Of a stretch of DNA of 64,000 nt, positions 1 to 8,249 are shown one piece after another. A program made the translations under genes and the position numbers. This DNA comes from Paenibacillus ottowii (GTDB lineage: Bacteria; Bacillota; Bacilli; Paenibacillales; Paenibacillaceae): assembly GCF_006874425.1 (NCBI RefSeq), contig NZ_VIJZ01000009.1, positions 62,001-126,000 of the forward strand. Direction: 5' to 3'. The notes below the pieces were generated by a model. The model searched no databases. It worked only from the letters and a program-made list of their open reading frames with translations, and was not told where the DNA came from. Numbering within the stretch: the first letter of the stretch is position 1; the number at the start of each line of letters is the position of its first letter.

Positions 1-1
1 C

Positions 2-241
2 AAAGCCCGCTGGTTCCCGTTTGGACCGTTGTTTGCCTTTGCTCTATGTATCATTGTCATTATCGGGCAAGGTACGGATGCCTTTACCGGACAGGAGATT
101 GACTGGAAAACGATGATCGCTACGTATATGAGTGTGCCGCTGTTCCTTCTGCTGTGGCTCGGCTACAAATGGATCAAACGCACTAAAATCGTTCCATTAA
201 AAGAATGTGATTTGAATTCTAATGCACCCTCGGATAAATAA
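2..241 (+). CDS. Amino acid permease, C-terminal end (partial)
   Basis: This reading frame is open from the first bases of the window and ends at 241, so the gene begins outside it. About 79 residues are visible. They contain two hydrophobic stretches (around FAFALCIIVIIG and MSVPLFLLLWLGY) and then a short charged tail beginning KWIKRTKIV. The pattern, with a W-GYK-KRTK ending and a short hydrophilic C-terminus, is typical of the last two membrane helices of APC-family permeases of the LysP/GabP/RocE type that import amino acids by proton symport. The exact substrate cannot be read from this fragment. It converges with the MFS gene, with a long hairpin in the 116-bp gap. Confidence 0.75.
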   Translation, partial: KARWFPFGPLFAFALCIIVIIGQGTDAFTGQEIDWKTMIATYMSVPLFLLLWLGYKWIKRTKIVPLKECDLNSNAPSDK

Positions 242-252
242 TAGAAAACTGT

Positions 253-354
253 GAAAAAGCCCGTCTCCACATATCAGGGAAACACGCTGGTACACCCGGT
301 GACAAGACCGTTATCCGCATGTTCCTCTGTATATGCCCGGAGACGGGCTTTTTC
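253..354. terminator. Long bidirectional hairpin between convergent genes
   Basis: A perfect 16-bp inverted repeat (253-268 and 339-354, GAAAAAGCCCGTCTCC and its complement) encloses 70 nt. The arms continue inward with bulges: CATAT/ATATG and CAG-GGAAC/GTTCCTCTG also pair. With A-runs on one end and T-runs on the other it can terminate in both directions, serving the permease on the left and the MFS gene on the right. The loop is much longer than in an ordinary intrinsic terminator. Confidence 0.7.
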
Positions 355-357
355 TGT

Positions 358-1734
358 TTATTTGGAAGAGGCAGCTACTGAAGCTGACAAAGACATAGAT
401 AAGGCACGACGACTAAAAATACCGTATATCACGGCAATCAGCGTCAACACTGCTGAAAACAAGTATAGATTAACGATACCCAGATGATCTGCAATCCAGC
501 CCATTAAAAGCAGCGAAATACAAAACGTCAGGCTTGTCAGCGTAGCTTGGGCCGACAGCACCTTGGGCAAATCATGTACGGACACACTCATTTGCATCAT
601 CGTGCGGCGGGATACGACCGACATTTCCGCAGGTAGTCCCATCAACAACACGATAAGCAGTGTTAGTGGCGGTAATGTGTTCAGTGCGTACCAAGCTGTC
701 AGCAGCCCGTAGCCTGCCATCCCTACCAGCATAGCGGGCAGCAGTCTGCGCTGCAAATGCTTGACGCAAGCAAGGACTACGATGCCGCCGCCAATCGCCC
801 CTGCAAAATACGCGGCATTGATGTATCCCCACCATGCCTCGCTCTTGTGCAAGACCTGCTGAGCGAAGGCAAGCGTGAACGCGCCTACCCAAACTGAGCC
901 TCCTAGCAGGTCAATCATATCCATGAAAATAAGAGCCTTCAGTCTGCGGCTGACTCCAATAAGACTCCAGCCCTCACGCAGTATTTCTTTTTTACGTTTA
1001 GGAGGCACCGCCGGGCTCTCTGATTCCGGGGCATACAGCTTATCTTCCAACTGCGCAGGAGGCAAGTCATGCTGCCCTTGTCCCGACTCGGTTACAGCCT
1101 CAGCAGCCAAGGCATCTCCATTTTGCACCCTTGTTCCTGGATGAAGCAAATAATGGACTTTGCCCTCTAGGGGATCTCGAATCAAGCTGGTGAAGATCAG
1201 CGCTATCATATACAGACCGCCAGCCACCAGCAATGTTTTTTCCGAGCCCAGCATAGCTACGAGTACACCACTAAGCCCCCACCCCGCTAGTTGCACTGTC
1301 TGATCGCTGACCGATACCAGACTGTTGGCCCGCATGAGTCCTTCCCCGGAAGCAAGGCGGGGAATCAGTGCATTGCGCGCAGGGGTGGTCCAGCCGTCCA
1401 GAAAGGACATGGCAGTCACCAACGCAAACACAATTACCCATATGGGCTCTGTGCCTGCTGACCACAAGTGGCCCAGCAAAATGGCGAAGAAAGCCAGTTG
1501 TCCGAACTGAGAAACGAATAAAATAAATGGAAGCTGGAATCGGGCCAAAATGAGCGGGGCCAAAAAGCCGCTGATCATCTGTGCCCCCATTCGCAGCAAC
1601 GGAACGAGCACCGAAGAAAAGATCGAATCTGTCTCATGAAAAACCAAAGACACAAGTGCCATAATGTACAGAATGTCGGCCGCATTGGACATCGTCTGCG
1701 TGCCAAGCAAATAGGTAAAGGAACGCTTGTGCAT
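358..1734 (-). CDS. MFS transporter, YfiS/macrolide-efflux-like
   Basis: A 458-residue hydrophobic protein with about 12 membrane segments and the MFS feature of a hydrophilic central loop (roughly residues 195-250, here rich in Glu, Pro and Lys). The motif AALVTAMSFLDGWTTPARNALIPRL-type region after helix 4, with the P-RNALIP pattern, is characteristic of the drug-efflux MFS group (MefA/YfiS-like) in Firmicutes. The start is preceded by AGGAGTATT about 10 nt upstream. It stands alone, convergent with the permease and head-to-tail behind the transglutaminase-like gene. The likely role is proton-driven export of small hydrophobic compounds; the substrate is unknown. Confidence 0.8.
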   Translation of the reverse strand: MHKRSFTYLLGTQTMSNAADILYIMALVSLVFHETDSIFSSVLVPLLRMGAQMISGFLAPLILARFQLPFILFVSQFGQLAFFAILLGHLWSAGTEPIWVIVFALVTAMSFLDGWTTPARNALIPRLASGEGLMRANSLVSVSDQTVQLAGWGLSGVLVAMLGSEKTLLVAGGLYMIALIFTSLIRDPLEGKVHYLLHPGTRVQNGDALAAEAVTESGQGQHDLPPAQLEDKLYAPESESPAVPPKRKKEILREGWSLIGVSRRLKALIFMDMIDLLGGSVWVGAFTLAFAQQVLHKSEAWWGYINAAYFAGAIGGGIVVLACVKHLQRRLLPAMLVGMAGYGLLTAWYALNTLPPLTLLIVLLMGLPAEMSVVSRRTMMQMSVSVHDLPKVLSAQATLTSLTFCISLLLMGWIADHLGIVNLYLFSAVLTLIAVIYGIFSRRALSMSLSASVAASSK

Positions 1735-1783
1735 ATAAGTTAGAATACTCCTTTGTTAATGTAGCTTTTTTACAGCAAAATCA

Positions 1784-2911
1784 TTAGGTCCATTTTAGAG
1801 TTACTCGAAGATTGCCGGTACTTCCGAGATCCGTAATCTGATAGGAAATGGATTTCAAGCCAAGTTGATATAAGGACTGTAAATCCTCCTTAAGACTCCG
1901 CTCTGTTCCTTGATAGCCAAAGGTGAGGGACGTTCCTCCCTTATTTATCATTTTATGAACCTGTTCCTTGATATCAGCGGATGATTTGACCAGCCCTTTG
2001 CCGTCTTGCAAAGGATATTCCAGGTTATTGTACAGTTTTTGATATACGGCGGTCTTGGATCCTCCAGCGGCTATCAATGCTGATAAGGTTTCGCGATACG
2101 ATGTGTTCGCCTGAGGGTATGGTTTAACCCATGAGTGATCCCGTCGCATTTCTGAATCAGTCAGCAGATAATAGGAAGTGCTAACCTCGTTCGCACGATC
2201 AGGAGTCGGGTCATCCCATGTCGTATCCATGTGATACCATCGGCCATCTAATAAAACAAGATTCCATGCATGTAGCTGCCCTCCTGCTCTACCCTCCACA
2301 ATCCGATTCGTAATGCCTGCTCGTTCGAGCATTTTATAGGCCAACAGTGAATAACCCTGGCAGACCGTGCTTCCCGTTTTCAAACCATCGTAAGCTGTAT
2401 ACTTTTGCTGGGCTTCATCATACTTCAGGCGTACGACGATCCAGTCATGAATGGCCTTCACTTTCTCGTGATCTGTCATTCCCTTGGTAATGATATCCCC
2501 CAGCACAGCTTGCACGGTGCTATCCACATATGCCGTCTGTTCCTTCGTCTCCCGGTAGCTTAAACGAATCGTAACCTGGGCGGAGGTGGTTGTGCCGGTA
2601 TAGCTGAATGCGTAGCTTTTGATCGTATAATTCACATACGGATCGCTCTCCATAGCCTGTTGGATGGCGGTCTGTAACTGCTGCTTGAGACCGTTCACTC
2701 GCCCCTGATATGTAAAGGTCAGCGTTTCACTCCGCGTAGCCATTGCCTGTAAAAGCTTGTTCTGAAGCTGTTGCGAGGATACAGAGGGAGCCGGTTTGAC
2801 CGACGCCGCATACACATCGTTGCCCCACTCCACAGCCTGCGGCAGCAACACAGCCAGCGCCGCACCTGCAACCAGACATTTTACAAGCCTAACCCCGATT
2901 TTTCTGTTCAT
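1784..2911 (-). CDS. Secreted transglutaminase-like domain protein
   Basis: A 375-residue protein starting at an ATG preceded by AGGA; nine further in-frame codons upstream (to 2938) lack a good ribosome site. The N-terminus (MNRKIG, then a hydrophobic run through AVLLPQA) is a signal peptide. The middle carries a transglutaminase/papain-like fold with the Cys of STVCQGYS, the His of QLHAWN and the Asp of HMDTTWDDP forming the expected triad. The C-terminal 90 residues repeat the style of the N-terminal part (SLTFGYQGTERSLKEDLQ against TLTFTYQGRVNGLKQQLQ), so a small domain appears twice around the catalytic core. Such proteins are usually exported and act on the cell surface; the substrate is unknown. 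It is divergent from feoA. Confidence 0.85.
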   Translation of the reverse strand: MNRKIGVRLVKCLVAGAALAVLLPQAVEWGNDVYAASVKPAPSVSSQQLQNKLLQAMATRSETLTFTYQGRVNGLKQQLQTAIQQAMESDPYVNYTIKSYAFSYTGTTTSAQVTIRLSYRETKEQTAYVDSTVQAVLGDIITKGMTDHEKVKAIHDWIVVRLKYDEAQQKYTAYDGLKTGSTVCQGYSLLAYKMLERAGITNRIVEGRAGGQLHAWNLVLLDGRWYHMDTTWDDPTPDRANEVSTSYYLLTDSEMRRDHSWVKPYPQANTSYRETLSALIAAGGSKTAVYQKLYNNLEYPLQDGKGLVKSSADIKEQVHKMINKGGTSLTFGYQGTERSLKEDLQSLYQLGLKSISYQITDLGSTGNLRVTLKWT

Positions 2912-3045
2912 ACAGAGCGTTCCTGCCCTTCTTAGCATAGTTGTAAACAGCTCTATCTTACCATAAAAACAGGTGCCCCAAACGCTCTAGTTTTGTCGGT
3001 TATAGACGAGTAAGCTTGCAGTTCAAGGCAGGTTGTGACACTTTA

Positions 3046-3063
3046 CTCTGTTATATAACAGAG
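3046..3063. promoter_or_regulatory. 18-bp perfect palindrome upstream of feoA
   Basis: CTCTGTTATATAACAGAG is its own reverse complement. It sits about 130 bp before feoA. A possible -35 TTTACT (3042-3047) and -10 GATAAC (3067-3072) flank it with a 19-bp spacer, the spacing used by MerR-type activators, but the promoter call is weak. It could equally serve the divergent transglutaminase gene. Confidence 0.4.
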
Positions 3064-3152
3064 ACGGATAACCATCAACATGTCGTTCGTAGAGAAATTT
3101 ATCACAGCAATCAAGTCATGCTCATGATATGGTACTGGCATCGGAAGTAAAT

Positions 3153-3171
3153 GATATTGATTCTCATTCTA
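3153..3171. promoter_or_regulatory. Fur-like box before feoA
   Basis: GATATTGATTCTCATTCTA matches the 19-bp Fur consensus GATAATGATAATCATTATC at 14 of 19 positions and lies about 20 bp before the feoA start. Repression of ferrous iron uptake by Fur-Fe2+ would fit the downstream genes. Inferred from sequence only. Confidence 0.6.
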
Positions 3172-3191
3172 GATCAGAAAGGCTGAGCACC

Positions 3192-3437
3192 ATGCCAGAA
3201 TGTATTTCACTCCTTCGTACGCCGTTAGGTCAAACTGTGCGTTTGCAATCTCTTGCGCCACTTCATCCCTCATTACGCCGCCGCTTAACAGACATGGGCA
3301 TCAACGAGGGCTCTATTATACGCTTAAAAAAGATCAGTTTATTGGGCGGCCCGATTGTTATTGAATGCAACGGCCAACTGGTCGGCCTCCGTCAAAATCA
3401 GGTGAAGCAACTGGAGGTCGTTCCGACATGGACATGA
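3192..3437 (+). CDS. feoA: Ferrous iron transport protein A
   Basis: An 81-residue SH3-like protein. The start at 3192 (MPECISLL) follows GAAAGG and trims a 21-residue unsupported extension. The sequence shows the family pattern: L..G..V.L..L.......RRL.DMGI..GS.I.L....LGGPIVIE..G...GLR......L.V. FeoA is a small cytoplasmic partner needed for FeoB activity. Its last 10 bases overlap feoB, so the two are translationally coupled, and a Fur-like box lies just upstream. Confidence 0.93.
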   Translation: MPECISLLRTPLGQTVRLQSLAPLHPSLRRRLTDMGINEGSIIRLKKISLLGGPIVIECNGQLVGLRQNQVKQLEVVPTWT

Positions 3438-5437
3438 TCGCTCTTTTCGGCAATCCCAATACAGGGAAAACCTCATTATTCAACAAGCTGACCCGTACGT
3501 ATGCAGAGGTAGGCAACTGGTCCGGCGTCACTGTGGAAAAGAAAACAGGAATTTTGCGTGACAAATCTGCCGTATTGGTGGATTTGCCGGGTACCTACTC
3601 ATTACTCCCTCTGTCGCTGGATGAAGGTGTCGCAACCCGTTATTTGCTGGAGGAACCGCCTGCGGCGCTGATTAACATCGTAGATGCCTCCCAGCTCCAG
3701 CGCAATCTTTATCTGACTGTACAACTATTGGAATACGGCCGGCCGCTTGTACTCGGCTTAAACATGACTGATGTAGCGGATGCTACCGGTCTTCGGATAA
3801 ACAAGGAACTGTTGGCTGATCAATTGAACGTCCCCATAATTCCAATGGTCGCACGTACAGGTAGCGGAAGTAAGCAAATGCTCGCTTCCCTTCGAGAGGT
3901 CAGACATACATCCAATGCTTTTCAACTGGATTACGGTCCTGCCGTCGAAGCTGCTATAGCGGATATTTGCAGCTTGCTGCCGAATACATCTGTGCCTCAG
4001 CTCCGGTGGGCTGCACTGCAATGTCTGGAAAACAATCCGGTCGTCATGGATTGGATAACGAATGAGAAACAGCGCCAACAAGTAACTGCACGCATCCAGC
4101 ACTGCGAGGAAGAGCTTCTTAGAGAGGGTCATGCCAGCACCCCTGCTCAGTATATTCGCTCTGTACGAACAGCATGGATTGCTGAGCTGTGCTCCAAAGC
4201 AATTGACACCTCCAAACTCAGACCTCACAGCCTGACAGATAAGCTGGATGCACTGCTTACTCATCGGTATTTGGGCATTCCGATCTTCTTGCTGCTGATG
4301 TACGCTACCTTTAAGTTCACCTTTGATTGGGCGGGTACAATTCTTTCAGATATGCTGGATGAATTTTTTTCAGGGACACTCAGCAGCTGGATTTCTGAAT
4401 TACTCGTTCACTTGAATGCCTCCGCTTTTACGCAAAGTCTAGTCGTGGACGGCATCGTAGCTGGGGTCGGAGGGGTGCTTGTTTTTCTGCCTCAAATTGC
4501 TATTTTATTTCTGATTATCTCGGTAATCGAAGATTCCGGGTATATGGCACGGGTCACAATCCTCATGGACCGCTTGATGCAAGCTGTGGGCTTGAACGGG
4601 AAAAGCTTCATTCCCTTCATCATCGGATTTGGTTGTAATGTTCCGGCAATTATGGCGGCACGTACGATTGAACAACCAAGAGAGCGCCTTATTACAACGT
4701 TGCTGGTACCCTTTATGTCATGCTCGGCCCGCTTACCGGTGTATGCGTTGTTTGCAGGTGTGTTTTTCCCATCACATGCAGCAAGCATTATCATGCTGAT
4801 GTATGTGTTAGGGATCACCGTATCGCTCATACTTGCCAAAATATTTTCCAAAGTATCTATTTTATCAGGTGAGCCTTCCCTCTTTATCGTGGAGCTCCCT
4901 CCCTATCGGGTGCCGCAGGCTCTTACATTATTTCGCAGCACCTGGGAGAAGGTCAAAGGCTTCGTCCGCAAAGCCGGAACGATTATTCTTGCAGGCTCCG
5001 TTGGCATCTGGCTCTTGTCCAATTTCGGAACACAGGGTTTCGGCGTAGAAATGGATGACAGCCTGCTCGCTACGATTGGAGGATGGTTTGCGCCCCTATT
5101 GGCTCCTCTTGGTTTTGGCACCTGGCAAGCAGGCGCATCTCTGCTCACAGGCTTTATGGCCAAAGAGGTTATCGTATCAACCATGAATATCATTTACCAC
5201 GTTCCCGATATGCAGGGATTGGAGCTGCAAGTCAGTCATGCTTTTACACCGCTTGCCTCCTTTAGCTTTATGGTATTCATTCTGTTGTATGTGCCGTGTC
5301 TGGCTACGGTAGCGGTTATTCGCAAAGAGACACTCTCCTGGCGCTGGACCGCCTTTTCTGTGTTCTATCCTTTGACCGTTGCCTATATCATCGCCGTCTT
5401 GATCTATCAGTGTGGCAGATTATTAGGTTGGGGTTAA
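3428..5437 (+). CDS. feoB: Ferrous iron transporter B
   Basis: 669 residues from the ATG at 3428 (MDMIALFGNPNTGKTS); the longer frame to 3365 lies inside feoA and is not needed. The N-terminus is a G-protein domain: G1 GNPNTGKT at residues 8-15, G3 DLPG near residue 53, G4 NMTD near 115. After a helical linker come the membrane gates with GFGCNVPAI and the matching MSCSARLPVY, both signature Cys-containing motifs of FeoB. It imports Fe2+ across the cytoplasmic membrane. The length is somewhat below the 700-770 residues of proteobacterial FeoB, as usual in Firmicutes. It is followed by a Cys-rich small protein that commonly accompanies feoB. Confidence 0.97.
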   Translation: MDMIALFGNPNTGKTSLFNKLTRTYAEVGNWSGVTVEKKTGILRDKSAVLVDLPGTYSLLPLSLDEGVATRYLLEEPPAALINIVDASQLQRNLYLTVQLLEYGRPLVLGLNMTDVADATGLRINKELLADQLNVPIIPMVARTGSGSKQMLASLREVRHTSNAFQLDYGPAVEAAIADICSLLPNTSVPQLRWAALQCLENNPVVMDWITNEKQRQQVTARIQHCEEELLREGHASTPAQYIRSVRTAWIAELCSKAIDTSKLRPHSLTDKLDALLTHRYLGIPIFLLLMYATFKFTFDWAGTILSDMLDEFFSGTLSSWISELLVHLNASAFTQSLVVDGIVAGVGGVLVFLPQIAILFLIISVIEDSGYMARVTILMDRLMQAVGLNGKSFIPFIIGFGCNVPAIMAARTIEQPRERLITTLLVPFMSCSARLPVYALFAGVFFPSHAASIIMLMYVLGITVSLILAKIFSKVSILSGEPSLFIVELPPYRVPQALTLFRSTWEKVKGFVRKAGTIILAGSVGIWLLSNFGTQGFGVEMDDSLLATIGGWFAPLLAPLGFGTWQAGASLLTGFMAKEVIVSTMNIIYHVPDMQGLELQVSHAFTPLASFSFMVFILLYVPCLATVAVIRKETLSWRWTAFSVFYPLTVAYIIAVLIYQCGRLLGWG

Positions 5438-5473
5438 GTCAGACCCTAAAGTATATAAAAGGAAGTGGATTCC

Positions 5474-5656
5474 ATGGTCAATATCATCATTTTATTGGTG
5501 ATCCTCGGTTATAGTGCATGGGTGTTGGTAAGATTTTTGCGAAAAAGCCGCCAAGGCGCCTGTGCTGGCTGTTCATCAAGCAAGTCTTGTCCAGGCTGTG
5601 CCGTGAGTTCAGTGAATGAAGATATCAGAAAAACAACGACAGCTCACAAAGGTTAA
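5474..5656 (+). CDS. FeoB-associated Cys-rich membrane protein
   Basis: A 60-residue protein with one N-terminal membrane helix (MVNIIILLVILGYSAWVLV) followed by a short basic and Cys-rich tail, with CAGC and CPGC pairs. The start at 5474 has AAAGGAAG eight bases upstream; an in-frame GTG at 5465 overlaps that site and is unlikely. The architecture and position directly after feoB match the small FeoB-associated Cys-rich family (a FeoC-like accessory in many Firmicutes). Its exact role in iron uptake is not established. Confidence 0.85.
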   Translation: MVNIIILLVILGYSAWVLVRFLRKSRQGACAGCSSSKSCPGCAVSSVNEDIRKTTTAHKG

Positions 5657-5689
5657 CCCTAGCATTTTCACAATGGACGGATAGCAAGA

Positions 5690-5748
5690 AAAAAACTTGG
5701 CGACTGCCCTCTAAATACATGACAGGGGCACTGTTAGCCAAGTTTTTT
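5690..5748. terminator. Terminator after the feo operon
   Basis: AAAAAACTTGGC (5690-5701) pairs with GCCAAGTTTTTT (5737-5748), with a second inner stem TGCCC/GGGGCA. T-rich tail on the + strand and A-run on the other side make it bidirectional, separating feo from the converging ABC exporter genes. Confidence 0.9.
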
Positions 5749-5796
5749 CTTTGTACTCTATTCCTTGAGAACTTTTTAATCAGGAGTATTAATAAG

Positions 5797-6513
5797 CTAA
5801 TCCTGTTGATGTGCTATATATAGGCGTTCAAGGTCAATTGTTGATTTTCCTGCATATGTCATCCGACCGTTTCGAAGAATGGCAACCTGGTCTGCTAATT
5901 TCTCAGCTAATCCTATAATATGAGTGGATAACAATATAACCCTTCCTTCTGTTAGATACTCCCGTAGTGTACTTCTAACAATCATCACTTGATCAGGATC
6001 TAATCCGTTAGTCGGTTCATCTAATATAAGAATTCTAGGTTCATGTAAGAGCGTTGAAGCTAATGCAACTCTCTTTTTAGTTCCTTGTGATAACTCTTCC
6101 ATTTTTATATTTTGATAATCTTCTAATTTGAATCTCTCCAGCCATTTAGCGATGCGCATTTCGAGTTGGTCCTTTGGTACCTGTCGTAACCCTCCAATAA
6201 GTCGCATCATTTCTGATACAGAAAGTGCAGGATAATAAAAGGGAAATTCTTGTAGGTAGCCTACCATTGATTTGTAGTATTGATTTTCAAAATCAATTAT
6301 GGCTTGATTGAATCGAATTGTACCTTTTTGTACCTGATGAAGACCAGCAATTAAACTTAATAAGGTTGATTTACCTGCTCCATTAGGACCTAGCAACACA
6401 GTAATTTGGTGGTCTGGGACATCCCAATTTATCCCATGCAGAATTTCTTTAGAGCCATAACTGAAAGAAACTTGATCCAGTTGTAAAAATGATGATTTAT
6501 GTTCTTGGGTCAT
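5797..6513 (-). CDS. ABC exporter ATP-binding protein (bacteriocin/immunity type)
   Basis: 238 residues with a single nucleotide-binding domain: Walker A GPNGAGKST near residue 43, Q-loop GYLQEF near 89, signature LSQGTKKR near 139, Walker B ILILDEPTNGLDP near 160, and the switch His in STHI. The signature has Q in place of the usual second G, common in the CcmA/BcrA/LanF-like export group. AGGAGTG precedes the start. The gene follows the membrane subunit by 12 bp, so together they form a two-component exporter. The region is clearly more AT-rich than the feo and xyl genes on both sides. Substrate unknown; a peptide or antibiotic is suggested by the family and by the lanM relic next door. Confidence 0.85.
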   Translation of the reverse strand: MTQEHKSSFLQLDQVSFSYGSKEILHGINWDVPDHQITVLLGPNGAGKSTLLSLIAGLHQVQKGTIRFNQAIIDFENQYYKSMVGYLQEFPFYYPALSVSEMMRLIGGLRQVPKDQLEMRIAKWLERFKLEDYQNIKMEELSQGTKKRVALASTLLHEPRILILDEPTNGLDPDQVMIVRSTLREYLTEGRVILLSTHIIGLAEKLADQVAILRNGRMTYAGKSTIDLERLYIAHQQD

Positions 6514-6525
6514 CGTTTATCACTC

Positions 6526-7779
6526 CTAAGATACTTTTTTATAAAAAAGTATAAATCTTATATAGATCATAACTGATATAGCTACAAAAAATACTTTATG
6601 GAATTGATGAAGATACAATAGCAGTAGCATGCTCATTGCTATGACCCAGCTCCCAAGAAACTTGATACGGTAATTTCCTAAATAGTCTATGGATAAAAAT
6701 TTGTAACCCAAAGGCATGCCAAAACTAATTAAAGTAGTTGAGAGGAATATACTCCATATAGTTTGAATTGATAAAGTCACTGGACTAATCTGTAAATAAA
6801 TCCCCCAAAACCACTGATGCATAAAAATAATCCCTATATTTAAAATACATAAAATTAACCATTTAGTACGCAGCATCTTCTTCCAGGCAAATAATGTTGC
6901 TTTATATATTAGTAGTCCTTTTTCCTCAATAATAAGACTCTTGACAGCCCAGATATCAACAGCAAACCATGATAATACCGCGCTACTGATTGGAAGAATA
7001 AACGGACTTTCTCTAATAATATAAGAGTTCAAAACTTCAGTTCCCAAAGCTAAAATAAAAAAAGAAAACAGGTTAACTCGCCTTATAATAAATAACAATT
7101 CTTTTTTTAGGAGTGGACATTGAGATAGCCATCCACGTCGGCCCGAAAGTTTTTTCGAACCATGATACTGTAAAAAAAAAGCCCAAGAGCGTTGCGCAAA
7201 ATAGAGAGCTATATACCCCATGCTTATACATAACAAAATCCAAGTCAAAATACGTACTGACAGAGACATTGGCAATATGAAATAGACTACATTCATTGAT
7301 AGAAAAAAAAAGCTTATTGCATAGCCAGAGAATTTCCTAAATACCGTTATATACCAAAATATCTCTGCCAAAAGCGTACCTAAGACCAATCCTGAAACCA
7401 TACTAAAAATGTAATTCTGATGAACACCCCATAAGATCTGGCCGATTACGATCCATAAAAGTAATATTAGAAAAGGAATTTTCTTTACAATAGCATATTG
7501 GGTTAAAAACCAATTCCCCTTTCCTATAGACCACAAAAAACGTATTTCCTCCATTTTAGAAGTCGATATACTTATTCCAATTTGAATCAAAAAACCAATG
7601 ATTCCATATAGGATAGCCCACATCATTGCTTTAAAACCCAAGCTGTTTAACCTTAAGGTAGCATTAGCTAATCCATTAGGAATTAAAATTAATAAAAAAA
7701 TGAATAAAGCAACCTCCATTTTAGTTAGCTTTCTGAGTTGCTTTAGATACAATATTTCACATAGCTTTATACTTGTCAT
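6526..7779 (-). CDS. ABC exporter membrane subunit, unrecognised family
   Basis: 417 residues, strongly hydrophobic with about ten or more predicted helices. The ATG at 7779 (MTSIKLCEIL) has GGAG nine bases upstream; the frame extends 11 codons further without a ribosome site. I do not recognise a named family. The overall form, a soluble-domain-free permease paired with a short CcmA/BcrA-like ATPase, matches exporters for bacteriocins or for self-protection. AT content is high with many AAA/ATA/TTA codons, unlike neighbours, which suggests horizontal acquisition with the lanM fragment. Confidence 0.75.
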   Translation of the reverse strand: MTSIKLCEILYLKQLRKLTKMEVALFIFLLILIPNGLANATLRLNSLGFKAMMWAILYGIIGFLIQIGISISTSKMEEIRFLWSIGKGNWFLTQYAIVKKIPFLILLLWIVIGQILWGVHQNYIFSMVSGLVLGTLLAEIFWYITVFRKFSGYAISFFFLSMNVVYFILPMSLSVRILTWILLCISMGYIALYFAQRSWAFFLQYHGSKKLSGRRGWLSQCPLLKKELLFIIRRVNLFSFFILALGTEVLNSYIIRESPFILPISSAVLSWFAVDIWAVKSLIIEEKGLLIYKATLFAWKKMLRTKWLILCILNIGIIFMHQWFWGIYLQISPVTLSIQTIWSIFLSTTLISFGMPLGYKFLSIDYLGNYRIKFLGSWVIAMSMLLLLYLHQFHKVFFVAISVMIYIRFILFYKKVS

Positions 7780-7809
7780 TTTTCTCGTCTCCAAGTCACA
7801 AAACTGGCT

Positions 7810-8151
7810 CAACCTGAAAATCAGTTTTTTTCAAAGTAAGCTTTGGTACGATAGTATTGGTATTGCTTCAGCCTTAAGGAGAATCACTGATCTAGCTAAT
7901 TGGTGTCATGGGCTAGTGGAATTGGCGTAGGATTAACCTTATGTATGCCTTATTTAATATCAAGTTTAATACCTGATATCGTCCAAAATATCGAAATAGC
8001 AGTTATTACAACTTTAAAATACGAATTTAATAAAAGTCACTGCATCTGTCATGGAAGTCTCGGAAATATTGAATTATTAATTTTAGCTGGACAAGCTCTT
8101 TACTCGTTAACTTCTACCAAGTATCCTCTCACTATAGGAGCCACTTTGTAA
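7810..8151 (+). pseudogene. Decayed lanthipeptide synthetase (LanM) C-terminal fragment
   Basis: No intact gene lies here, but + strand translation gives LanM zinc-site signatures. One frame reads DLANWCHG ending at about 7915, then runs into a stop; the next frame carries on at once with ASGIGVGLTL and, 45 residues later, KSHCICHGSLGNIELL. Joined, this is the WCHG-A-GIG...H-LCHG-LGN-E-L pattern of the cyclase domain of class II lanthipeptide synthetases, which binds Zn2+ through two Cys and one His. One extra G after TGGTGTCATGGG would restore the frame. The 5' part (about 800 codons) is missing because the ABC genes abut on the opposite strand, and homology stops near 8110. The boundaries given are approximate. 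Confidence 0.8.
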
Positions 8152-8183
8152 GGAGTCCTCTTGCATTATACATCCTTAAATTC

Positions 8184-8232
8184 AAAAGCCATAATAAAGG
8201 TGTCCTCATTGGCAACCCTTATTATGGCTTTT
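8184..8232. terminator. Terminator after xylB
   Basis: AAAAGCCATAATAAAGG pairs with CCTTATTATGGCTTTT (8217-8232) around a short loop. It ends 17 bp before the xylB stop codon on the minus strand and can also act on the + strand. Confidence 0.75.
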
Positions 8233-8249
8233 ATTAACGTAAAGTCTAT

